A stretch of DNA of 64,000 bases from Halomontanus rarus (GCF_029338335.1 NZ_CP119797.1), one strand, 5' to 3'; numbered from the stretch's first letter, positions 17,164-27,273 are shown. Notes: generated by a model not told the origin, from the letters alone. Translations and numbers: made by a program.

Positions 17164-18405
17164 ATGGTTGAAGCGGCCGGCATCGACATCCTCAGCCTGC
17201 TGCTGGTGCTCACCGTCGCGTGGGTTTTCGGCGGCATCTCCGAGCGATTCGGCTATCCGACTATGATGGGCGAACTGTTCGCCGGAATCGTCTTCGGACC
17301 GGCCTTGCTCGGACTCCTCCAGCCCTCGGAACTCCTGACGGTTCTGGCCGAGCTCGGCGTGTTCCTCCTGATGGTGTACGTGGGGATGGAGGTCGACCTC
17401 CGAGAGCTGTTCCGACTCGGTCCGCAGTCGCTGCTCATCGCCGTCGGCGCGTTCGTCATCCCGTTCGGACTCGGCTACTGGGCCGGCCTGTTGCTCGACG
17501 TCTCGACGGGAGCCGCACTCTTTCTCGGACTGGCGATGGCCGCGACGTCGCTGGCGACGAAATCCCGCATCCTCGCCGACCTCGAGTTGCTCGACACGCG
17601 GATCGCGAACGTCCTACTCGGGGGCGCACTCGCCTCCGACGTGGGGGTACTCATCGCGTTCGCCGGCGTCGACAGTTACGTCACGGCCGGCGCACTCGAC
17701 GTCACCGAAATCGCGATCATCGTCGCGAAGGCGCTCGGCTTCTTCGCGGTGACGCTCTTCATCGGTTACCGCTTCCTCCCGTTCGCGTGGACGCGCATCG
17801 AGAACTTGAGCGAGCGGTACGGATTCGTCGACCGAACGACCGCCTTCACGTTCGCCCTGCTGGTCTCGTTGCTGTTCGCCCAGTTGGCGACGCTCGCCGA
17901 GTTGCACATGATCATCGGCGGCTTCGTCGCCGGCATGTTCCTGCGGCAAGCCGACGTCCAGCCGGAACTGTACGAGCACATGCACACCGTCATGTACGAC
18001 CTCTCGATGGGCTTTTTCGCCCCCATCTTCTTCGTCACCGTCGGATTCGAGATGACGTTCGGCGTCTTCTTCGACTCGTTCGGCATCCTCGCGGCGCTGG
18101 TCGCCGTCGCGTTCCTCGGCAAGATCATCGGCTCCTGGCTCTTCGCCCTGCCGACCTCGCTTTCCTCCCTCGAGGGACTGGTCGTCGGCTTCGGCATGAA
18201 CGGCCGCGGCACCGTCGAGATCATCATCGCGTCGGTCGCCCTCTCGGCCGGCGTCATCGATCAGTCGATGTTCTCGATCCTCGTCTTCATCGCGATCTTC
18301 ACGACCGCGCTCGTCCCGGTCACCGTTACCTGGGGCGTCCGCATGCTCGAAGCGGCGGACGAGCTCGTCTACGTCGACGACGCGACCGGGAGCCACGACC
18401 ACTGA
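17164..18405 (+). CDS. CPA2-family cation:proton antiporter (Kef/NapA type)
   Basis: 413 residues with about 12 hydrophobic segments and no cytosolic TrkA-N domain. N-terminal GGISERFGYPTMMGELFAGI and later LGLAMAATSLATKSRIL plus GGALASDVG (near residue 155-160) resemble the ion-binding core of CPA2 exchangers; the final core helix carries GFGMNGRGTVEIII. Expected to exchange Na+ or K+ for protons at the cytoplasmic membrane and so contribute to pH and salt balance. Upstream lies a TetR-type palindrome, suggesting inducible expression. Confidence 0.92.
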   Translation: MVEAAGIDILSLLLVLTVAWVFGGISERFGYPTMMGELFAGIVFGPALLGLLQPSELLTVLAELGVFLLMVYVGMEVDLRELFRLGPQSLLIAVGAFVIPFGLGYWAGLLLDVSTGAALFLGLAMAATSLATKSRILADLELLDTRIANVLLGGALASDVGVLIAFAGVDSYVTAGALDVTEIAIIVAKALGFFAVTLFIGYRFLPFAWTRIENLSERYGFVDRTTAFTFALLVSLLFAQLATLAELHMIIGGFVAGMFLRQADVQPELYEHMHTVMYDLSMGFFAPIFFVTVGFEMTFGVFFDSFGILAALVAVAFLGKIIGSWLFALPTSLSSLEGLVVGFGMNGRGTVEIIIASVALSAGVIDQSMFSILVFIAIFTTALVPVTVTWGVRMLEAADELVYVDDATGSHDH

Positions 18406-18561
18406 GCGGTCGGTTGGCGATTTCGGGTTCGAGATCGTCCTCGTCCCCGTCTTCGTTCTGGTCCTCGCCCCCGTCCCCGTTTCGATCCCCACCTTTCCGT
18501 TCTCACCTCTCTCCCTCTCTCGATATCGCGAACGGTCGCCGGAACGACGGCTGGTTCGGTA

Positions 18562-19173
18562 TCAGTCCTCGCTCTCGAGGAGACACTCCTGGACGTACCG
18601 TTCGAACGCCGCGTGCGCGTCCTCGATGGTGTCGTCGTCGTTCGTCACCCGCTGGGTCATCGTCCCGATGAACACGACCTGAAAAAGCGCGGCGGTTTCT
18701 CGCGGATCGACCGACCGGAACAGGTCCTGCTCGAGACCGGATCGGATCGTGTGTGCGATGTGCTTGCGGACGAACTGATCGCTTCGCGTGAAATACTCCC
18801 GGTAATCCTCGTCGTGGGCCGCCTGTGCGCGAAGTTCCACGAGCGCCTGCGAGAACTCGAGATCGGTCGCGGAGGCCCCGATCCCGAAGGATCGGTCGAC
18901 GATCTCCTCGATGTGGTCGTCGGCACCCCCCTCCCGGTGAGCGGGAACTCGCTCCTCGAGTCGGTCGAGCATGAACTCGAGGAAATCGAGGAGGAGTTCG
19001 TCCTTGCTGTCGTAGTGGTGGTACAGCAGCGACTTGCTCTTTTCGAACTCGTCCCCGATTCGCTGTATCGTGAGGTCGCTGTACCCGTGTTTGCAGAGGG
19101 CGTGGTACGTCGCCTTCATGATCGCTTCCCGGGTATCGGTCGGCTCGTCGAGAAACGGTGGCGAGTGCGTCAT
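18562..19173 (-). CDS. TetR/AcrR family transcriptional regulator
   Basis: 203 residues. Helix-turn-helix at about residues 14-62 (TREAIMKATYHALCKHGY, LTIQRIGDEFEKSKSLLYHHY) followed by an all-helical ligand-binding domain with a TetR_C-like HDEDYREYFTR segment. Divergent from the MMPL exporter, the classic arrangement for drug- or lipid-efflux repressors. Palindromes with TGACT/AGTCA arms in the intergenic region (19390-19407, 19487-19504) are its probable operators; a third copy precedes the antiporter at 17164. Confidence 0.92.
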   Translation of the reverse strand: MTHSPPFLDEPTDTREAIMKATYHALCKHGYSDLTIQRIGDEFEKSKSLLYHHYDSKDELLLDFLEFMLDRLEERVPAHREGGADDHIEEIVDRSFGIGASATDLEFSQALVELRAQAAHDEDYREYFTRSDQFVRKHIAHTIRSGLEQDLFRSVDPRETAALFQVVFIGTMTQRVTNDDDTIEDAHAAFERYVQECLLESED

Positions 19174-19376
19174 CGTACTCTCTCCCGCGTCTGATCCGTT
19201 CGGGAATCGTCTTCGCCGCGGCGAAACGGTGAGCGACCGATGCGAGTGCGACCGACCGATCGATCATCGGACCCAATCGCCGCGCTCGAGTCGGTCCCGG
19301 TCGTGAGTTCGGAGTCCGTCCGCCTGCGAGACGGTTCCGGTCCAGTTTCCATTCTACGGACGTGTTACTGTCGCCT

Positions 19377-19387
19377 GCTATAAAAGG
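19377..19387 (+). promoter_or_regulatory. TATA box of the MMPL exporter promoter
   Basis: GCTATAAAAGG is a near-ideal archaeal TATA box; the first TetR palindrome begins 3 bp downstream, placing the operator over the transcription start. Confidence 0.55.
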
Positions 19388-19389
19388 TA

Positions 19390-19407
19390 ACTGAATGGAT
19401 GATCAGT
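19390..19407. promoter_or_regulatory. TetR-type operator candidate 1
   Basis: ACTGAATGGATGATCAGT has 5-bp inverted arms (ACTGA/TCAGT) with the same TGACTGA-like half-site as the other two sites (right half TCAGTCC) and sits immediately after the TATA box. Confidence 0.45.
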
Positions 19408-19486
19408 CCAGAGATCGACCGCTCATCGGTCCCTTTTGGGCCTCGCCGTGCTTTCGAGGGCCGTCAAACAGAAGGTTCATAGGTGC

Positions 19487-19504
19487 TGACTAAATATTCA
19501 GTCA
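19487..19504. promoter_or_regulatory. TetR-type operator candidate 2
   Basis: TGACTAAATATTCAGTCA is an 18-bp near-perfect palindrome (one mismatched pair; consensus TGACTGAATATTCAGTCA). It overlaps AT-rich sequence that could be the TATA box of the leftward promoter. Confidence 0.6.
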
Positions 19505-19726
19505 CAAGATGGTCCAGGTATTGCTGCGGTCCGGCGAACGGACGCGACGAGTAGTGCGGGAAGGCTGCTCCAGTTACGGCCGAATGCGGGTCCCGGACGA
19601 GCGAGACGCCGGAGCGACCGTGTCGCACTCACGGGTCGGTGCTCCGTCGAACAGCGCCCTTCCGCGCCGTCCCGTCGGTGTACGTAGTGTGAAACTGAAC
19701 ACGCAGTCCGAAACGAACACCGACAC

Positions 19727-22700
19727 ATGAGTCGGGCCGAGCGCCTCTCCGACGCGATCGTGGCTCACAGTCGGGTCGTGATCGCACTCATGCTCGTCCT
19801 CACGCTCGTCGCCGGCGCGGGTGCCGGCGCGATCGAGCAGTCCTCGTCGCTCGATCAGTTCCAGAGTGATACCGAGCAAGCACAGAAGTTGACCTACATC
19901 GAGGAGAACTTCTCCACCGGACCGGACAACACGTCGACGGCGCAGTTGATCGTGAGGGGTGACAATACCATCACGCAGGAGTCACTGGTCGAAATGCTCC
20001 GGCTCCAGCAATCGTTCCGGGAGAACGAGACGATCGACCGAACGCTCGCGAGCGACCGGCCGACGGTCGGCGTCGCAAACCTCGTCGCGATGTCCGCGAG
20101 CATCGGCGAGCAACAGCGCGAGCTACAGGCGACGGCGGCGGAGTTCGAACGGGTGAACGCGTCCGTTCGACAGGAACGGACCGCACTCGAGGAGCGAAGC
20201 GCCGAATTGAACGCGACGACAGCGGAGTTGCGCGGCGCGCTCGATACCCTCCGCGAGGATCCGTCGGCGTCGCCGCGCGCGCAGTTCGACGGCGTGCGGG
20301 CGAATTCGTCCGTCGAACTCGGCGACACCCACTATTCGACGTTCAACGAGTCGGTGCAGCTCTTACGTAACGCACAGAACGAGTCACAAATCGAGGAGGC
20401 CTACCAGCTCGGAACCCAGGGCGTCCTCGCCACCGAGTACGAGGACCTCCAGCAGCGAAGCGACGACCTCGAGGCGCAGGGCGAACGGCTGGAGGAACTC
20501 GGTGCAGAACTGCAGACCCAACAGGCCGCGCTCGAGAACGCCTCGTCGTCCTCGTCCGTCGAGGACCAGATCGAAACGCTCGAGGGGATGAACGCCTCGG
20601 AATTCGAGGACGCGCTCGGAACGGTGCTGAGCGAGGACGCAGACCAGATGAGCGGACTGGCGTTCATGCCGACGAGCTACCAAGCGGGCTCGACGGAGGC
20701 GAACGCGACGATGCTCCTGGTGACCCACCAGACCGAGGGTGGAGGCGGTCAAGCGCAAGGGGGGATGGCGTCCGACGCGCTCGTCGACGCACAACTGACC
20801 ATGCAGTCGATCGCGAACGACGAGTACGGCGGGGGCGGCTCCGAGGTCATCGTCTTCGGCGGCGGGATCATGGGCGAGGAGATCAACAACTCGATGTCCG
20901 ACAGTCTGCTCATCGTCGGGCCGCTCGCGTTGTTGTTCGTCGTGATCGCCCTGATCGTCGCCTACCGCGACGTCCTCGACATCCTGCTCGGCCTGTTCGG
21001 CATTCTCGTCGTTCTCGTCTGGACGTTCGGCTTCATGGGCTGGACTGGGATCGACTTCAACCAGATGTTCATCGCCGTCCCGGTCTTGCTGATCGGGCTC
21101 TCGATCGACTACGCGATCCACATCTTCATGCGCCACCGCGAGCAACGCCAGACCACGGGTTCCGGCGTTCGGGGATCGATGCGCGTGGCGCTGGCGGGCG
21201 TCGGCGTCGCGCTCGTCTGGGTGACCGCGACGACCGCCATCGGGTTCCTGTCGAATCTCACGAGTCCGGTCCCGCCGATTCAGGACTTCGGCATCGTGAG
21301 TGCGGTCGGGATCACGGCCGCGCTGCTCGTCTTCGGAATCCTGATTCCCGCACTCAAAGTCGAACTCGACGAGTTCCTCGAGGGCCGCGGCGTCGACCGG
21401 AAGAAGCGTGCGTTCGGTACTGACGGCGGTTTCAGCCGAGTGCTCTCCATCGGGTCGACGGCGGCCCGGAAAGCCCCGCTGGTCGTCGTCGTGCTGGCGC
21501 TCGTCCTGAGCGCGGGCGGCGCGTACGGTGCCACGCAGGTGGACACCAGCTTCGATCAGGAGGACTTCATCGCGGAGGATCCGCCGTCGTGGACCAAAGA
21601 CCTGCCCGAACCATTCAAGCCCGGCGACTATTCGATGAAAGCGAACCTCGAGTTCGTCAACGACAACTTCGTCAGGGAGGACTCGCAGGCCCAGATTTTG
21701 GTCGAGGGAGACGTGACGAATCCGGAGACGATACGAGCGTTGAAGACTGCCGAGGAGGATGCCGCCGATAGCGACGTCGTCGTCACCCTCTCGGGCGACG
21801 AGGCGGACATCCAGAGTCCGCTGCGGACGATGGAACAGGTCGCCGCACAGAACGAGTCGTTCAACGCGACCTACACCGCGGCCGATACCGACGGTGACGG
21901 GCTTCCGGACCGGAATATCGAGGCGGTGTACGACGACCTGTTCGACGTCGCTCCCGACGAGGCGGCCGGCGTCATCCACCGGACCGACGACGGCGAGTAC
22001 AACGCCGTTCGGATGGTCATCTCGACGAGCGGAAGCGCCCCGATGAGCGACGTGACGACCGAAATGAACGCATTCGCGGACGGTCTCAGCGGGAACGGCG
22101 TTCAGGCCACCGCGACCGGCCAGACGATCCTGTTCGATATCGTCCAGGAGCAACTGCTGGACACGGTCATCGAGAGCCTGCTCATCACGCTGGTCGCCGT
22201 CTTCGCCTTCCTGATGATCACCTACCGGATCACGGAGGGAAGCGCGACCCTCGGCATCGTGACGCTCCTCCCCGTCGTATTTAGCGTCTCGTGGATCCTG
22301 GGAACGATGTACGTACTCGAGATCCCGTTCAACATCATGACGGGGATGATCACGAGCCTCACCGTCGGCCTCGGCGTGGCCTACAGCATCCACGTAAGCG
22401 AACGGTACAACCTAGAACTCGAGCGAACCGGCTCGGTCTGGGAGGCGATGTCGCGGACGGTCACCGGGACCGGCGGCGCGCTGCTGGGAAGCGCCGCGAC
22501 GACCGTCGGCGGGTTCGGCGTCCTCGCCTTCGCCATCCTGCCGCCGCTCCAGCAGTTCGGCATCATCACCGGGATGACGATCATCTACGCGTTCCTCGCG
22601 AGTGTGTTAGTACTGCCGGCGCTGCTGGTGCTCTGGACGCGCTATCTCGGCCCGGACGTCTCGTTCGACGTGTCCACGGAACGGTCGACGCCGGCGGCGA

Positions 22701-22747
22701 GCGACGGCGGTCGAGTCGAGCGCCAATCGCGCCGCGAGGAGGAGTGA
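19727..22747 (+). CDS. RND/MMPL family membrane exporter
   Basis: 1006 residues, about 12 membrane helices in two 6-helix halves, each preceded by a large extracellular domain. The first loop (residues about 40-370) includes a long coiled coil of heptad type (about 125-185 and 225-280); the second (about 610-800) is a porter-like domain with a DTDGDG segment. Helix 4-type motifs GLSIDYAIHIFMRH and GLGVAYSIHVSERY are characteristic of MMPL transporters, which export lipids or hydrophobic compounds using the proton gradient. Divergent from a TetR regulator. Confidence 0.93.
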   Translation: MSRAERLSDAIVAHSRVVIALMLVLTLVAGAGAGAIEQSSSLDQFQSDTEQAQKLTYIEENFSTGPDNTSTAQLIVRGDNTITQESLVEMLRLQQSFRENETIDRTLASDRPTVGVANLVAMSASIGEQQRELQATAAEFERVNASVRQERTALEERSAELNATTAELRGALDTLREDPSASPRAQFDGVRANSSVELGDTHYSTFNESVQLLRNAQNESQIEEAYQLGTQGVLATEYEDLQQRSDDLEAQGERLEELGAELQTQQAALENASSSSSVEDQIETLEGMNASEFEDALGTVLSEDADQMSGLAFMPTSYQAGSTEANATMLLVTHQTEGGGGQAQGGMASDALVDAQLTMQSIANDEYGGGGSEVIVFGGGIMGEEINNSMSDSLLIVGPLALLFVVIALIVAYRDVLDILLGLFGILVVLVWTFGFMGWTGIDFNQMFIAVPVLLIGLSIDYAIHIFMRHREQRQTTGSGVRGSMRVALAGVGVALVWVTATTAIGFLSNLTSPVPPIQDFGIVSAVGITAALLVFGILIPALKVELDEFLEGRGVDRKKRAFGTDGGFSRVLSIGSTAARKAPLVVVVLALVLSAGGAYGATQVDTSFDQEDFIAEDPPSWTKDLPEPFKPGDYSMKANLEFVNDNFVREDSQAQILVEGDVTNPETIRALKTAEEDAADSDVVVTLSGDEADIQSPLRTMEQVAAQNESFNATYTAADTDGDGLPDRNIEAVYDDLFDVAPDEAAGVIHRTDDGEYNAVRMVISTSGSAPMSDVTTEMNAFADGLSGNGVQATATGQTILFDIVQEQLLDTVIESLLITLVAVFAFLMITYRITEGSATLGIVTLLPVVFSVSWILGTMYVLEIPFNIMTGMITSLTVGLGVAYSIHVSERYNLELERTGSVWEAMSRTVTGTGGALLGSAATTVGGFGVLAFAILPPLQQFGIITGMTIIYAFLASVLVLPALLVLWTRYLGPDVSFDVSTERSTPAASDGGRVERQSRREEE

Positions 22748-23442
22748 CGAGAATATCGCGACCTCGACGTTTCGATCGGGCCGGTGCTGGGTTCGATGGT
22801 CCGGGGTCGCTTCGTCGAGAGCATCGGGACGAGGACCACCGAATCGACCACTGCTAACGACTGAATTACGAAGAATTTTCTCGCCGATGGTGGAAACGAG
22901 AGCCCGTCTCGGACGTGTCCTGTCGCCTCCAGTTCATTCCCGTCGCGACGGCCGTCCCGATCTCACCGGCTGAGAGCTGCCAGTAACCGGCCGAATCAGT
23001 GGACTCGAATCGGCGTCCCCGTGTGCACAGACGGAAATTTTGGACGAGGAGGATGGCGTGATACGGCGGACACAGCGATCAGATCGACGATCTCGGTTTC
23101 TCTCGTCGCTATCGATAGCCCTGTGTCGAATACACCAATTGGATTTCACAGCCGAGTCCAGCGGTGAGGAAAGGGAGTTCCACCGAGGAAACCGGTGACA
23201 GCAACCGTAATTACCGCGCCTCCTCTGAGAGTACCGGTCGCCGCGGGAATTTGAGTTGTCTTCTCTATCGTATGAACCCCACGTTCATAACTACAAATAT
23301 ACTATAATTTTAGTATTCCCGAGACTGTCAACCAAGTGGTGATTACGGGTTTAGCGGATACACCGCTCTAATATCCAGTAAACGAAACGATATGGGCCGT
23401 CGGGACGTCAACTCCTATTCCGCTGGCCGTTCGATGGCGAAC
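22748..23442. other. Intergenic region before the acetyltransferase pseudogene
   Basis: About 695 bp without a supported gene. An AT-rich promoter-like stretch at 23285-23312 (with CTATAATTTTAG) precedes the pseudogene at a distance of more than 100 bp. Confidence 0.35.
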
Positions 23443-23789
23443 ATGGCCAGTGAAAAAGAGAAGATGCTAACTGGGAAGTTGTACGACGCGGACGACCCAG
23501 AACTCGTCGAAGACCGAAGACGGGCACGAGAGTTCACGAGACGATACAATCGGACCTCGGAGGACGACCGCGACTGTCGACAGCGAATGGTAGACGAACT
23601 CCTCGGTTCACTCGGAGACGACTACGAGATAGAGTCCCCGTTCCGCTGTGACTACGGGTACAACATCCACGTCGGGACAACGCCGTCGTCGCGTACGGGT
23701 CCGTCGTCACCAACGACGTCCCCGACGACGTCGTCGTTCAGGGGAATCCCACGACGGTGGTACGAGAATTGAAATTGAATGCGGACTGA
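23443..23789 (+). pseudogene. Maltose/galactoside O-acetyltransferase with internal deletion and frameshift
   Basis: From the ATG at 23443, MASEKEKMLTGKLYDADDP is the characteristic N-terminus of Maa-type sugar O-acetyltransferases, continuing to FRCDYGYNIHVG. At about 23676 the frame changes: reading from 23676 gives DNAVVAYGSVVTNDVP and VVVQGNPTTVVREL, the C-terminal end of the left-handed hexapeptide helix, ending at TGA 23787-23789. Intact enzymes are near 185 residues, so roughly 75-85 central residues, including the catalytic histidine region, have been lost, probably by recombination at a short GGGNNAAC-like match. The product would be inactive. Confidence 0.85.
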
Positions 23790-24198
23790 AGGCTCGAGCG
23801 TTCGTACCGAGTCCGTGATTCCTTCTACACGGATTGTGCCCCCCAGTACCGCTATCGTGCAGGTTATCGCTTTCATCGAAGTCGGCCGATCCCAACGAAC
23901 TCGTCACCCTCGTCCTCGTCCGTTGGTTCGAGTTCGTTTGGCTAACCGTCGTTCGCCTCCGGGAGTAGTAACAGATTCGAGTCGGTCGACGATCACTCGA
24001 CACCGAGAGCGACGTGTGCGAGGAGAATCCCTTCCGATGCGCCGCAGTTCGGATAGTTCTCGTCCCGCACCCGCCCGTCACCAGCGTGGGGTTGTGAGTG
24101 CCACTCGCTGTCTCTCGACGGCCGACGAAAGAACGACATGGTATCTCCGGGACCAGCGGTGATCAAAGTTAAGGACCTTCGGAAGAGACCTCGTTTTA
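23790..24198. other. 409-bp spacer, nothing supported
   Basis: No convincing gene on either strand. A minus-strand frame ending at 23993 has a 48-residue segment starting near 24140, but it matches nothing recognised. Confidence 0.3.
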
Positions 24199-27100
24199 GT
24201 GAGTAACGGTACCAGGCGCGGCGGCCGACGGAGAATACGGGATCACGAGGGTGGGCTCGAGGCACTGCGTCAGAGTTCGGAGTTTTACGGGCCGGTCGAC
24301 CCCATCGACGACCACGACCACGCGAACGATCACTGTGCACTCGTCTACGAAAGTCGCGACGACCAGTTTGCAGCCGCGATTCCGTTCATCTCTCAGGGAC
24401 TCGAGCGCGGCGAGCGCTGTCTGTACGTCGCCGACGACAACTCTAGAGAAGACGTTCTGACGGCGATGCGAGAGTACGGCATCGACGTGGATGCCGCCCT
24501 CGAATCGGGCGCGCTCTCGGTCCTCACACCGGCGGACACGTACCGTCGAACCGGCGAGTTCGATCGGACGACGATGCTGGAGTTCTGGGAGGAGTCGCTC
24601 GAGCAGGCCAAAGACGTGGAGGGTTACGCGGGACTCAGAGCGGCCGCCGAGATGACGTGGGCGCTGGACGGGGACACGAGCGGCGACGAACTGGCCGAGT
24701 ACGAGGCCGTGCTCAATTCCCTCTACCAGGACGAAGAGTACGTCGTCATGTGCCAGTACAACCGAGAGCGGTTCCCCGCAGCGATCATCCACGACGTTAT
24801 CAAGACCCACCCGCACATCGTCTCCGACGGGACCGTCTCGCAGAACTTCTACTATACACCACCCGAGAAGTTCTTCGGCTCCGAGCGGATGGAGACGAAG
24901 GTCGATCGGATGATGGGAACGCTTCGGGAGCGGACCGAGGTCAAGACGGAGTTGAGAGAACGGAAAGCGTACCTCGAGCGGGTGTTCGAGAGCAGTCACG
25001 ATGCGATCATCGTCGTCGACCCCGAGGGGGACGAGATCGTCGACGCGAACCCGGCCGCAACCGAGATGCTCGGCTACGCGCACGACGAATTGCTGACCCT
25101 CGGCCCCTCCGACGTACACCCTCACGAACTCGACAAATTCCAGGAGTTCGCCGAGGAGGTGTTCGAGGAAGGCACCGGGTGGATAGACGAACTCACGTGT
25201 CTCACCAAAGAGCGAGACCGGATTCAGACGGAGATCTCCGCGTCTCGGATGGTGCACGAGGGCCGTCCGGTCGTGCTCGCGGTGGTCCGCGATATAAGCG
25301 AGCGCAGGAAGTGGGAACGGGCCCAGCGGAGATTGTACGAGATCACCTCCGATCCCGACCGGACGTTCGAGGAGAAGCTTCAGGCCCTGTTCGACCTCGG
25401 CTGTGAACGCTTCGATATGGAATTCGGCGGTACCGCTATTGCTGAGCCAGAGACGGATCGGTTCGAGGTAGAGTTCGTAAACGGGGATCATGAATACCTC
25501 GTTCCGGGTGAATCGTATTCACTATCTGAAACGTACTGCCGTGTCCCCGCGAACGAAGGGGGAACCGCTGCAGTTACTAATCCTGTGAGCGACGGGTTCG
25601 AAGGCGAACTGTGCTACGACCAGTTCGGTGTGCGAACGTACCTCGGAACGTACCTCGAATTCGAGGACGACGCCAATCGGACGTTCTGGTTCGTTTCGAC
25701 CGAGCCGAGAAAAGAAGCGTTTTCGGAGGCCGAGCGGACGTTCCAGCACCTGATGGGGCAGTGGGTGAAGTACGAACTCGAGCGCCGCCAGCGCGAGCAG
25801 GAACTGCGCGAACGCACGGAGCATCTGAGCGCACTCGTCGAGACCACGCCCGAATGCATCAAGACCGTCGCCGCCGACGGCACCCTGCTCCAGATGAACT
25901 CCGTCGGGGTGGACATGGTGGGAGCAGACTCGGAGTCGGACGTAATCGGCGAATCCGTCTACGACCTGATCGCCCCCGAACATCGCGAACGGTTCCGCCA
26001 CTTCCACGAGGGGATCTGTCGCGGTGAGAGCGGGATCCTGGAGTTCGACATCGTCGGGATAGAGGGTACGCGCCGACACGTGGAAACGCACGCAGCGCCG
26101 CTACGTCACCCCGATGGAGCGATCTCCCACCTGGCACTGACGCGCGACATCACCGAACAGGTCGAGCGCGAACGCGAACTCGAGCGGACGCTCGACTTGC
26201 TCGAGAAGACCGAGCGCATCGCGGACGTCGGCGGCTGGGAGATCGACCCGGAGACGACAGAGGTGTTCTGGACCGACCATATCTTCGACCTCCTCGAGGT
26301 GCCCGCCGACGAGGAACCGCCCCTGGACGAGGCACTGAACATGTATCGCGAGGGGGACCGGGCGATCGTCGAGGACGCGATCGAGGAGGCGCTCGGCTCC
26401 GGGGACCCCTTCGACGTGGAGGTGCAGATCCGGACGGCCAACGGCGAGGTACGCTGGCTTCGGCTGCAGGGGATTCCCGAGATCGTCGACGGCGAGGTCG
26501 TTTCGCTCCGCGGGGCGGCCCAGGACGTCACCGAGCGAAAACACCGCGAGCAACGGCTCGAAGACGTGATCGATAGACTCGAGGAGTCGAACGAACGACT
26601 CGAGCAGTTCGCCTACGCCGCCAGCCACGACCTCCAGGAGCCGTTGCGGATGGTCACGAGTTACCTCCAATTGATCGAGCGCCGGTACGAGGACAGGCTC
26701 GACGAGGAGGGTGAGGAGTTCTTCGAGTTCGTGGTGGATGGCGTCGAGCGGATGCGCTCGATGATCGAGGGGCTGCTCGCGTATTCACGAGTCGAGACGC
26801 AAGGCGACCCGCTGGAACCGGTCGACCTCGAGAACGTCTTCGACGACGTGGTGGCGGACCTCCAGTTCCAAATCGCGGAGAGCAACGCCGAGATCACCGC
26901 CGAGGACCTTCCCCGTGTCAAAGGTGACGCCAGCCAGCTCCGCCAGGTGTTTCAGAACTTGTTCGAGAACGCGATCACGTACAGCGGCGACGAACCGCCG
27001 CGGATCCACGTCTCGGCCGAACGCGACGGCTCCGACTGGGTCGTGTCGGTCCGCGACGAGGGTATCGGCATCGACCCCGACGATCAAGACCGCATCTTCG

Positions 27101-27273
27101 AGGTGTTCCAACGCCTTCACACCCACGACGAGTACGACGGGACCGGCATCGGTCTCGCGCTGTCCGAACGGATCGTCGAGCGTCACGGCGGCGAGATCTG
27201 GGTCGAGTCCGAGCCCGGAGAGGGGACGACGTTCTCGGTTACGCTTCCAACTGCAGGCGGTTACGATACGTGA
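24199..27273 (+). CDS. MEDS/PAS/GAF sensor histidine kinase
   Basis: 1024 residues from a GTG, soluble. Order: MEDS (DcmR-type) sensory domain, about 33-205 (CALVYESRDDQFAAAIPF, MCQYNRERFP); PAS about 255-375 (VFESSHDAIIVVDPEG); GAF about 385-545; PAS about 550-665; PAS about 670-790 (IADVGGWEIDPETTEVFW); dimerisation domain with phospho-acceptor His810 in AASHDLQEP; HATPase_c about 905-1020 (DEGIGIDPDDQDRIF, GTGIGLALSERI). Probably integrates hydrocarbon, redox or light-type signals and phosphorylates an unlinked response regulator. Monocistronic. Confidence 0.93.
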   Translation: MSNGTRRGGRRRIRDHEGGLEALRQSSEFYGPVDPIDDHDHANDHCALVYESRDDQFAAAIPFISQGLERGERCLYVADDNSREDVLTAMREYGIDVDAALESGALSVLTPADTYRRTGEFDRTTMLEFWEESLEQAKDVEGYAGLRAAAEMTWALDGDTSGDELAEYEAVLNSLYQDEEYVVMCQYNRERFPAAIIHDVIKTHPHIVSDGTVSQNFYYTPPEKFFGSERMETKVDRMMGTLRERTEVKTELRERKAYLERVFESSHDAIIVVDPEGDEIVDANPAATEMLGYAHDELLTLGPSDVHPHELDKFQEFAEEVFEEGTGWIDELTCLTKERDRIQTEISASRMVHEGRPVVLAVVRDISERRKWERAQRRLYEITSDPDRTFEEKLQALFDLGCERFDMEFGGTAIAEPETDRFEVEFVNGDHEYLVPGESYSLSETYCRVPANEGGTAAVTNPVSDGFEGELCYDQFGVRTYLGTYLEFEDDANRTFWFVSTEPRKEAFSEAERTFQHLMGQWVKYELERRQREQELRERTEHLSALVETTPECIKTVAADGTLLQMNSVGVDMVGADSESDVIGESVYDLIAPEHRERFRHFHEGICRGESGILEFDIVGIEGTRRHVETHAAPLRHPDGAISHLALTRDITEQVERERELERTLDLLEKTERIADVGGWEIDPETTEVFWTDHIFDLLEVPADEEPPLDEALNMYREGDRAIVEDAIEEALGSGDPFDVEVQIRTANGEVRWLRLQGIPEIVDGEVVSLRGAAQDVTERKHREQRLEDVIDRLEESNERLEQFAYAASHDLQEPLRMVTSYLQLIERRYEDRLDEEGEEFFEFVVDGVERMRSMIEGLLAYSRVETQGDPLEPVDLENVFDDVVADLQFQIAESNAEITAEDLPRVKGDASQLRQVFQNLFENAITYSGDEPPRIHVSAERDGSDWVVSVRDEGIGIDPDDQDRIFEVFQRLHTHDEYDGTGIGLALSERIVERHGGEIWVESEPGEGTTFSVTLPTAGGYDT

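Larger units (their letters stand above)
19174..19726. other. 553-bp divergent control region between tetR-type and MMPL genes
   Basis: Contains a plus-strand TATA box (19377-19387), two TetR-type palindromes and a minus-strand TATA candidate overlapping the second one. Both genes would have leaders of 200-300 nt, unusual for haloarchaea. A 73-codon frame (19509-19730) begins 5 bp after the second palindrome and ends in an ATGA overlap with the MMPL start, but its arginine-rich composition is not gene-like. Confidence 0.45.

Noticed and set aside
19509..19730. Leader-type frame between the TetR operator and MMPL gene, with ATGA overlap
   Set aside because: Attractive position, but composition is basic and serine/arginine-rich and it resembles no protein; kept only as a note in the control region.
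20384..22393. 669-codon antisense frame in the MMPL gene
   Set aside because: Arg/His/Asp-rich shadow without any domain, fully inside a well-supported gene.
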